Positions 1 to 5,261 of a stretch of DNA of 7,678 nt are shown here, in pieces. Position numbers and translations under genes: made by a program. The notes beneath the pieces are model-generated. The model did no database searches. It saw only the letters and a program-made list of their open reading frames with translations, and had not been told where the DNA came from. Source of the DNA: JBAZLV01 sp964586075 (GTDB taxonomy: Bacteria; Nitrospirota; UBA9217); NCBI GenBank assembly GCA_964586075.1, contig CAZPGZ010000058.1, positions 1 through 7,678 on the forward strand, in the 5' to 3' direction. The first letter of the stretch is position 1, and the number at the start of each line of letters is the position of its first letter.

Positions 1-1111
1 CGTAGGCAACGGCCAGATTGCTCGACTGCTGGAACTGAATCATCACAAAAAGCACTGCCAGCAGAAGAAACCAGTTTACGGTCCCGATGTAAATTTGGGA
101 ATGCCGTTCCTGGGACGTATAATCCACTTTAAACATCGGAATGATCCGGGTTGCGATCCCCTGATAGACGATCGAAAACATTCCGCTGATCATGGCCTGG
201 GACGCAATAATCGTCGCGATGATGCTCAGGATAAGAAAGGGTATATAGAACAATGGCGCCTGATGAAAAATCATTTCGAACAGAATATTCTTGGCTTCCG
301 GATGATCGATAAGATAAGCTCCTTGGCCGAAATAGTTCAGCACCAGGGCGATAAAAACAAAGTGCCAAGCACGCAGAATGGGAATGCGGCCAAGATGCCC
401 CATATCAGCGTATAGAGCCTCTCCCCCGGTGACGCAGAGGATAACTTCTGAAAGCACGAAAAATCCGATGATTCCATGATGAAACAGAAACATCAGCGCG
501 TAGTAAGGATTCGCCGCCTTGAGCACGGAAGGCACCTGCAGAATCGATACGATGCCGGATGCGGTAAGGGCAAGGAACCACAGCAGCATCAGGGGGCCAA
601 AGGCGTCCGCGACACGCTCGCTGCCTTTCTTTTGGAATGAAAAGAGCAGGATGGCAATGCTGCCGGCAATAATAATAAGATAGGTCTGGCCCACTCCTTC
701 GAACCCTTTGATCAGCAGCATACCTTCCACTGCGGAGAGAATACTGATGGCCGGCGTGATGACGCCATCTCCGACAAACAGTGAGATTCCTAGGAAGGAG
801 AGAAGCAGAACAAACGTGACTTTGCGGCCTGATTTAAGCAAGGGCCGGAGCAACTCGGTAAGAACGACGATCCCCCCTTCACCGCGTTTGCCGAGACTCA
901 TGGCAAGCCAGGCGTATTTCACCGTCACCAGAAGAACAAGCGTCCAGAATATCAGGGACAAGACGCCGACGACATTGTCTTCGGTCCGCACGATCGTCGG
1001 CAGAAGAAAAATGACCGTAAGCGTGTAGATCGGGCTGGTGCCGATGTCGCCAAACACCAGCCCGAGAGAATGGACTACGCTTCGTATGGAGGATACCTTA
1101 TGGTCGGACAT
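1..1111 (-). CDS. kup: Kup-family potassium/proton symporter, copy 1 (C-terminal part beyond the window)
   Basis: Inner-membrane low-affinity K+ uptake protein of the KUP/HAK/KT family, thought to couple K+ entry to H+. I translated the 370 codons visible from ATG at 1111; no stop occurs before the left edge, so roughly the last 240 codons are outside. Family signatures are intact: LGLVFGDIGTSPIYTL at residues 16-31 (Asp22), GDGVITPAISILSAVEG at 114-130 (Glu129) and GGEALYADMGHLGR at 229-242 (Glu231). These match the Asp and Glu residues reported as essential in E. coli Kup. The visible part holds most of the membrane segments. The start aligns residue for residue with that of the neighbouring copy, but no Shine-Dalgarno sequence precedes it. 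The gene lies 112 bp after the kup2 stop on the same strand and has its own promoter. Family assignment is secure; transport kinetics and ion preference cannot be read from sequence. Confidence 0.95.
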   Translation of the reverse strand, partial: MSDHKVSSIRSVVHSLGLVFGDIGTSPIYTLTVIFLLPTIVRTEDNVVGVLSLIFWTLVLLVTVKYAWLAMSLGKRGEGGIVVLTELLRPLLKSGRKVTFVLLLSFLGISLFVGDGVITPAISILSAVEGMLLIKGFEGVGQTYLIIIAGSIAILLFSFQKKGSERVADAFGPLMLLWFLALTASGIVSILQVPSVLKAANPYYALMFLFHHGIIGFFVLSEVILCVTGGEALYADMGHLGRIPILRAWHFVFIALVLNYFGQGAYLIDHPEAKNILFEMIFHQAPLFYIPFLILSIIATIIASQAMISGMFSIVYQGIATRIIPMFKVDYTSQERHSQIYIGTVNWFLLLAVLFVMIQFQQSSNLAVAY

Positions 1112-1133
1112 AATGATAAGTTTACTTTAAAGA

Positions 1134-1162
1134 ATTGTAGTAAATTATTCGTTTATCGGCAA
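1134..1162 (-). promoter_or_regulatory. Sigma70-type promoter of kup copy 1
   Basis: Read on the minus strand, -35 TTGCCG (1162-1157) and -10 TACAAT (1139-1134) are separated by exactly 17 bp, with AT-rich flanks. The predicted start is near 1127, which gives a leader of only about 16 nt with no Shine-Dalgarno sequence before the ATG at 1111. It lies in the 112-bp gap 1112-1223, which has no good terminator for kup2. This implies kup1 can be transcribed independently of kup2, with read-through also possible. Confidence 0.7.
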
Positions 1163-1223
1163 CACTTTTCTTTAGAAAAATAAGAATAGAACACTGTATT
1201 ATTCGGACGAAAACAAGCACAGC

Positions 1224-3047
1224 TTACAACTCTACGCGCGTGACTACGCCGTGTAATTTGTTGTAAGGAAGCTTATAGAATTGCACAATATTCGGAGTGA
1301 CCCGTTTGATAAAGGAAAATACCGCCCAGATGAATTTACTCGGCAGGATGTCTTCTAAGCCATAAAAAATGGTTTTTTCCTGTATCCCCTGCTGGCGCAA
1401 AATTTCCTCCACGTCCGGAACTTCCATATACCCCAGATGGATCTCAAACAAACGAAGCCCGGGGGCAAGATCCTCCTTGAATGATGCGCTGATCCCGAAC
1501 GGCTCATCCAGCTTTATGATTGAAACGATGATGTTTTCCTCATAAATAATGTTGTTTTTGAACATCGTATGAATGATGTACGGAGGCATTTCCTTGACGT
1601 CCTTGGAAAAGAAAAGCGCTGTGCCGGTGATTTTGCTCATGGTCCAGTATATCTGATTGTAGCTCAGCAGAAAAACGTCAAGCGGGAGCGGCCGCAGCGC
1701 GTCATAGAGCTTCCGCTGTCCTGCCCGGTAAAGCATGATGAGTAATAACGGAATGGCTGCGATAATAAGCGACCAATACCCACCATGCGGGATTTTCAAC
1801 ATATTAGACAAGAAAAATGTCAGGGAAATTATGGCCACAAATATTGAAACGGCAAAGCGGAAATATTTTTTTCTCAGATAGAATATCCAAACCATAGAGA
1901 TACCGGTCAATGTCATGGTGCCCGAAACTGCAAGGCCATAAGCGTATGCCAGTTTACTGGATTCTTTGAACTCCATAATAATGTACAGTACGGCAAGCAG
2001 CAGAAACCAGTTCACCACGCCGATGTATATTTGGGAATGACGGTCGCGGGACGTATAGTCAACTCTGAATATGGGCATGATGCGCGTGGTGATCCCCTGA
2101 TAGACGATCGAGAACATCCCGCTGATCATGGCCTGGGACGCAATAACCGTTGCGATAATGCTCAGGATAAGAAAGGGTATGTAAAACATCGGCGCTTGAT
2201 GAAAAACCATTTCGAACAGAATATTCTTAGCTCCCGGATGACCGATAAGATAAGCTCCCTGGCCGAGATAATTAAATACAAGCGCAAAAAAAACAAAATA
2301 CCATGCCCTGACGATGGGAACGCGGCCCAAATGACCCATGTCCGCATAGAGCGCTTCTCCTCCTGTAGCGCAAAGAATGACTTCTGAAAGTACAAGGAAT
2401 CCAAGGACGCCGTGCGAAAATAAAAAACTGAAGGCATAGTAGGGGTTTACTGCTTTCATCACTGCAGGTACGCTGAGAATTGAGGCAATCCCGGACGCGG
2501 TCAGGGTAAGGAACCACAGAATCATCAGAGGCCCAAAAGCGCCGGCTATACGCTCTGTTCCTTTTTTTTGAAACGCAAACAGCAAGATTGCAATGCTTCC
2601 TGCAATCACGATAAGGGAGGTTTGGCCCATACTTTCAAACCCTTTGATCAGCAGCATACCCTCTACAGCGGAGAGAATACTGATGGCTGGAGTAATAACC
2701 CCATCGCCAATAAGGAGAGAAACTCCGATAAAGGAAAGAAGCGTAAAAAAAGCGGCAGAACGACCGGATTGAAGGAGCGGGACAAGGATTTCGCGGAGCA
2801 CAATTGTTCCTCCTTCGCCGCGCTTGCCGAGGCTCATGGCGAGCCAGGCATACTGAATGGTAACAAGCAAAATAAGCGTCCAGATAATAAGCGACAAAAC
2901 GCCGATAACATTGTCCTCAGTCCGCACGATCGTCGGCAAAAGGAAAATAACGGTGAGCGTATAAATCGGGCTGGTGCCGATGTCACCAAAAACCAAACCG
3001 AGTGAATGGAATATTCCCCGTATGGAAGATTGCTTATGGACAGACAT
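1224..3047 (-). CDS. kup: Kup-family potassium/proton symporter, copy 2 (complete, 607 aa)
   Basis: Complete inner-membrane K+ uptake protein of the KUP/HAK/KT family, close in length to E. coli Kup (622 aa). Residues 1 to about 440 carry roughly twelve hydrophobic membrane segments. Asp22 in GDIGTSPIY, Glu129 in SAVEG and Glu231 in GGEALYADMGHLG match residues reported as essential in E. coli Kup. Residues about 441-607 form the soluble cytosolic tail, with the typical GTALFFSKDVKEMPPYIIHT stretch starting at 475 and a final VTRVEL. I chose ATG at 3047 because it aligns with the start of the adjacent copy; the reading frame stays open to a GTG at 3092, but that adds 15 residues unlike the family. 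No strong Shine-Dalgarno precedes either start. It lies 73 bp downstream of tatA with no clear promoter between, so it is probably co-transcribed with tatA. It is one half of a tandem duplication with copy 1. Confidence 0.97.
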   Translation of the reverse strand: MSVHKQSSIRGIFHSLGLVFGDIGTSPIYTLTVIFLLPTIVRTEDNVIGVLSLIIWTLILLVTIQYAWLAMSLGKRGEGGTIVLREILVPLLQSGRSAAFFTLLSFIGVSLLIGDGVITPAISILSAVEGMLLIKGFESMGQTSLIVIAGSIAILLFAFQKKGTERIAGAFGPLMILWFLTLTASGIASILSVPAVMKAVNPYYAFSFLFSHGVLGFLVLSEVILCATGGEALYADMGHLGRVPIVRAWYFVFFALVFNYLGQGAYLIGHPGAKNILFEMVFHQAPMFYIPFLILSIIATVIASQAMISGMFSIVYQGITTRIMPIFRVDYTSRDRHSQIYIGVVNWFLLLAVLYIIMEFKESSKLAYAYGLAVSGTMTLTGISMVWIFYLRKKYFRFAVSIFVAIISLTFFLSNMLKIPHGGYWSLIIAAIPLLLIMLYRAGQRKLYDALRPLPLDVFLLSYNQIYWTMSKITGTALFFSKDVKEMPPYIIHTMFKNNIIYEENIIVSIIKLDEPFGISASFKEDLAPGLRLFEIHLGYMEVPDVEEILRQQGIQEKTIFYGLEDILPSKFIWAVFSFIKRVTPNIVQFYKLPYNKLHGVVTRVEL

Positions 3048-3048
3048 G

Positions 3049-3063
3049 GAAGGAGGAACCTTC
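3049..3063 (-). promoter_or_regulatory. Small hairpin just before the kup2 start codon
   Basis: On the minus strand GAAGG and CCTTC flank a five-base loop (TTCCT), ending one base before the ATG at 3047. The only weak Shine-Dalgarno-like sequence for kup2 is this GAAGG, so in the mRNA it would be paired within a 5-bp stem. This suggests poor or regulated translation initiation, but a 5-bp stem can arise by chance. Confidence 0.35.
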
Positions 3064-3120
3064 GAGGCCCCGAAAGATGATATCCTACCCACAATAGATC
3101 AGGCGGAATATCAGACGGGA

Positions 3121-3309
3121 TTATGCCTTTTTATCAGCCTTATGCTCTATGGCAGCGGCTGAATTATCATCTTTAATGGCCTTTTTGAACGCCCGAATGC
3201 TCTTCCCAAGGCCTTCACCCAGTTCAGGCAATTTCCCGGGGCCAAAGATGATCAGCACAATCAACAGAATGACAATCAAATGCATCGGTTGCATCAGTCC
3301 TTCAAACAT
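3121..3309 (-). CDS. tatA: TatA/E-type twin-arginine translocase subunit (62 aa)
   Basis: Small membrane protein of the Tat system, which exports folded proteins carrying twin-arginine signal peptides across the inner membrane; TatA oligomers form the passage. Residues 8-21 are a short hydrophobic helix, followed by the hallmark FGPGKLPELGEGLGK at 22-36, where FG marks the hinge. An amphipathic helix follows (to about residue 46) and then a charged, mobile tail rich in Lys and Asp. His10 lies near the start of the helix, where other TatA proteins carry a polar residue. At 62 aa it is short but within the range seen in bacteria. The FGPGK motif and short tail favour TatA/E over TatB. No tatB or tatC is nearby. 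The start is fixed by an excellent ribosome binding site. It is the first gene of the minus-strand block, followed by kup2. Confidence 0.93.
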   Translation of the reverse strand: MFEGLMQPMHLIVILLIVLIIFGPGKLPELGEGLGKSIRAFKKAIKDDNSAAAIEHKADKKA

Positions 3310-3316
3310 TGTTTCA

Positions 3317-3324
3317 CCCTCCTT
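3317..3324 (-). promoter_or_regulatory. Strong ribosome binding site of tatA
   Basis: The minus-strand sequence AAGGAGGG lies 7 nt before the ATG at 3309, close to the ideal Shine-Dalgarno sequence and spacing. It contrasts with the kup genes downstream, which have none. Confidence 0.85.
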
Positions 3325-3328
3325 GCGA

Positions 3329-3347
3329 AAGGCGAATCTTACGCCTT
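3329..3347. promoter_or_regulatory. Inverted repeat over the tatA -10 box (possible operator)
   Basis: Perfect 6-bp arms AAGGCG (3329-3334) and CGCCTT (3342-3347) are separated by 7 bp and enclose the -10 box. A dimeric repressor bound here would block the promoter. No regulator gene is in the window, and a 6-bp pair could be chance. Confidence 0.35.
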
Positions 3348-3364
3348 ATACATTTCCCTGTCAA
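3336..3364 (-). promoter_or_regulatory. Sigma70-type promoter of tatA (and probably kup2)
   Basis: On the minus strand a perfect -35 TTGACA (3364-3359) is followed after 17 bp by TAAGAT (3341-3336). The predicted start is near 3329, giving a leader of about 20 nt that holds the ribosome binding site. It diverges from the DUF169 promoter on the other strand. Confidence 0.75.
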
Positions 3365-3417
3365 CAGGAAAAAATGCCAATTTGGAGGCCAATTCTTTTC
3401 ATGATAGCCTTTTGTCC

Positions 3418-3446
3418 TTTATCTCCAGATGAAAATCAGCTATACT
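3418..3446 (+). promoter_or_regulatory. Probable promoter of the DUF169 gene
   Basis: A good -10 box TATACT at 3441-3446 has only a weak -35 (TTTATC, 3418-3423) at 17-bp spacing. Transcription would begin near 3453, leaving a leader of about 38 nt that carries GGGAGG at 3479-3484, 6 nt before the ATG at 3491. The weak -35 may mean activator dependence. Confidence 0.45.
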
Positions 3447-3490
3447 AAATTGCATATTTTAAGCATCTAAAATGCACCGGGAGGCCACGC

Positions 3491-4237
3491 ATGGACATGA
3501 CATTGAAAGAACTCTTTCTCAAATCATGGAGCACCTATTTTGCCGGTGCGGAACTGCCTTTTATTTTTTATTACACCGACCAGGAAGATTTCGCCGAGCA
3601 TGTTCCTGCACCTACAGCACACCAGTGTATCATCGGGGCTCTGGCGAAAGTGCGAAAAGGAGTTGCTCTCTGTTTTGAGGCAGGCTCCATCGGCTGTATT
3701 GGCGGTAAAAAATATCTCGGTTTTTCACACGATTTAATGCCGAATTTTGAATATTTCCTTTCCTGCGGCATCCCCGGCAAACTGGAAGGAGAACGGTATA
3801 AAAAAAGCCCCGAACTGGTTAAAGAGTTTTTAAAAAAAACCAAAACATTCGACGCACCTGCAAAATACATTGTTTTTAAACGATTCGATCAGGTAACCGA
3901 ATCCCACAATCCGGAGGCGGTCATTTTCTTCGCCACCCCTGATGTGCTTTCCGGATTGTTCACGCTGGCAAACTATGATGAAGCAGAACCCAACGAGGTT
4001 ATTTGTCCCTTTTGTGCGGGATGTGGTTCCATCGTCCAGTATCCGTATCTGGAAAACAAATCGTCCAGCCCGCGTGCAGTACTAGGCATGATGGACATAT
4101 CTGCGCGACCGTATGTTTACAAGGACACCCTGTCCTTTGCCGTACCAATGAGCAAATTTGCCCGCATGGTCGTCAATATGAGCGAAAGCTTCCTTATCAC
4201 TCATTCATGGGAAAAGATAAGGAGAAGAATCGGCTGA
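3491..4237 (+). CDS. DUF169 family protein (248 aa), function unknown
   Basis: Cytosolic protein of the DUF169 family, for which I know no established biochemical role. Recognised from the C-terminal half: a CPFCAGCGSIVQYPYLE block (residues 172-188), then ARPYVYKDTLSFAVPMSKF (205-223) and a closing SESFLITHSW (231-240). The N-terminal half has CIGGKKYLGF at 69-78, another family-like block. There is no signal peptide or membrane segment. Cysteines 172, 175 and 178 are spaced C-x2-C-x2-C; many relatives, as I recall them, have a less Cys-rich APFGAGC here, so a metal or redox role is conceivable but unproven. ATG at 3491 is supported by GGGAGG 6 nt upstream; an out-of-frame ATG at 3472 has no such support. 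It is the first gene of the plus-strand block, 86 bp before the TIM-barrel gene. Codons at about 113-116 contain a run of eight A. Confidence 0.88.
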   Translation: MDMTLKELFLKSWSTYFAGAELPFIFYYTDQEDFAEHVPAPTAHQCIIGALAKVRKGVALCFEAGSIGCIGGKKYLGFSHDLMPNFEYFLSCGIPGKLEGERYKKSPELVKEFLKKTKTFDAPAKYIVFKRFDQVTESHNPEAVIFFATPDVLSGLFTLANYDEAEPNEVICPFCAGCGSIVQYPYLENKSSSPRAVLGMMDISARPYVYKDTLSFAVPMSKFARMVVNMSESFLITHSWEKIRRRIG

Positions 4238-4250
4238 GAAACGCCAGCAG

Positions 4251-4256
4251 TATAAT
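4251..4256 (+). promoter_or_regulatory. Possible -10 box of an internal promoter before the TIM-barrel gene
   Basis: A perfect TATAAT sits 14 bp after the DUF169 stop, but nothing like TTGACA lies 16-19 bp upstream and there is no extended TG. If used, the leader would be about 61 nt. The rest of the gap 4238-4323 shows no convincing terminator, so co-transcription with the DUF169 gene remains likely. Confidence 0.35.
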
Positions 4257-4323
4257 ACAAGGTGAGCCGACATATCCTGTCTGTCAGCCTATAACCGCGG
4301 CGAGCATACCTTGGGGAGAAATC

Positions 4324-5238
4324 ATGAACGAATCGTGGAAGAAGTATATGAAAATGGGATTGATACATTTCATGGCGTATCCGCAGGTAATCCGGGGGGA
4401 AGGGCCGGTGCTGGAAACACTTGAAAAAATAGCATATGACGAGTTTTTTGACGCTGTTGAAGTTACCCATATCAAAGACCCGTTGGTGCGCGAGAAATCA
4501 GGAAAACTGCTGGCAGCCGCCAAACTGACAGTAGCATACGGAGGACAGCCTGTTTTAATCACGAACAAACTCAACCTCAACAGCTTTGATCCGGGAGAGC
4601 GCCAAAAAGCTTTGGATCGCTGCAAAGCCGCCGTGGACGAGGCATATGAGTTGTCTGCCGTGGGAATCGGCTTTCTGAGCGGAGCGGATCCCGGACCGGA
4701 TAAACGCGGCGAGGCAACAGAGCTGCTGTTTGATTCACTGGACCAACTCTGTTCGTATGCTGCAGCAAAAGGCACTATGCGGGTCGCGCTCGAAACCTTT
4801 GACAGGGAAATTGACAAAAAAGTCGTCATCGGACCGCAGAAGGAAGCTGTCGTGCTGTCCGCCCGCCTGCGAAAAAAACATGCAAACTTCGGTCTGATGG
4901 TGGATTTAAGCCATTTTCCTCTCCAGTTTGAATCAACTCGCGAAGCACTTTTGACCGTCAAAGAGCACATCATCCATGCACACATGGGAAACTGCGTGGT
5001 GAAAGATAAAAACAATCCGGGATACGGTGATCTGCATCCCCGTTTCGGATTCCCCGGCGGCGAAACGGATGTGGCCGAACTGACGGAGTTTCTGCGGGTA
5101 CTGCTCGAAATCGGCTATCTGAACAAGGAAACCCCGCGAATTCTCAGCTTTGAAGTTAAACCGATGCCGGATGAAACCAGTGAGTCGGTAATTGCCAATG
5201 CCAAACGGACGTTCCTGCAGGCGTGGGAACGCGTGTAA
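4324..5238 (+). CDS. Sugar-phosphate isomerase/epimerase-like TIM-barrel protein (304 aa)
   Basis: Cytosolic protein of the xylose-isomerase-like TIM-barrel superfamily (AP_endonuc_2 type), whose members isomerise or epimerise sugars and related compounds using a divalent metal. Candidate metal ligands appear in the expected order on barrel strands: Glu157 in RVALETFD, Asp194 and His197 in MVDLSHFPL, His218 or His220 in HIIHAHMGN, and Glu277 in LSFEVKP. A His-Pro-Arg-Phe-Gly-Phe stretch (238-243) probably borders the active site. The substrate cannot be told; related folds also include endonuclease IV, but the ligand set looks more like the isomerase/epimerase group. ATG at 4324 follows GGGGAG (4313-4318). 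The frame stays open upstream to 4003, but that part overlaps the DUF169 gene and has no family resemblance. Its stop lies 23 bp before the RNB nuclease gene, so the two share a transcript. Confidence 0.85.
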   Translation: MNESWKKYMKMGLIHFMAYPQVIRGEGPVLETLEKIAYDEFFDAVEVTHIKDPLVREKSGKLLAAAKLTVAYGGQPVLITNKLNLNSFDPGERQKALDRCKAAVDEAYELSAVGIGFLSGADPGPDKRGEATELLFDSLDQLCSYAAAKGTMRVALETFDREIDKKVVIGPQKEAVVLSARLRKKHANFGLMVDLSHFPLQFESTREALLTVKEHIIHAHMGNCVVKDKNNPGYGDLHPRFGFPGGETDVAELTEFLRVLLEIGYLNKETPRILSFEVKPMPDETSESVIANAKRTFLQAWERV

Positions 5239-5261
5239 ACAACTTTTCGGAGAGTTAACGT

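Larger units (their letters stand above)
1..3047. repeat. Tandem gene duplication (kup1/kup2), period 1936 bp
   Basis: Positions 1-1111 and 1937-3047 are homologous on the minus strand, at a constant offset of 1936 bp with no insertion or deletion over all 370 visible codons. Proteins differ at 74 of 370 positions (80% identity, counted by eye from the translations). DNA contains long identical stretches, for example 28 bp at 183-210 and 2119-2146, and about 23 bp around 710 and 2646. Divergence is concentrated at residues 81-113 and 356-370, while the ion-path motifs are unchanged. Confidence 0.9.

Noticed and set aside
95..415. Plus-strand ORFs at 95-415 and 2031-2387 with similar protein sequences
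   Set aside because: They are antisense to the matching segments of the two kup genes. Their resemblance is a by-product of the duplication, and neither has a good ribosome binding site.
1165..1185. AT-rich palindrome after kup2 as a rho-independent terminator
   Set aside because: The stem is only about five mostly A-T pairs with no GC core or clear T tract.
3045..3092. GTG start at 3092 for kup2, adding 15 residues
   Set aside because: The extra residues have no family resemblance, no Shine-Dalgarno precedes the GTG, and the neighbouring copy starts at the position equivalent to the ATG at 3047.
3149..3448. Plus-strand ORF across tatA and the intergenic region
   Set aside because: Antisense to tatA, which has clear family motifs, an ideal ribosome binding site and a promoter. 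The ORF also crosses the divergent promoters.
3826..3845. Slippery A_AAA_AAA run in the DUF169 gene as a programmed frameshift
   Set aside because: A -1 shift would hit a stop after about 15 codons, and I see no stimulatory hairpin or internal SD. It is more likely an ordinary Lys-Lys run, though transcript slippage is possible.
4003..4323. Upstream extension of the TIM-barrel frame to 4003
   Set aside because: It overlaps the well-supported DUF169 gene and has no family features. The ATG at 4324 has GGGGAG just before it.
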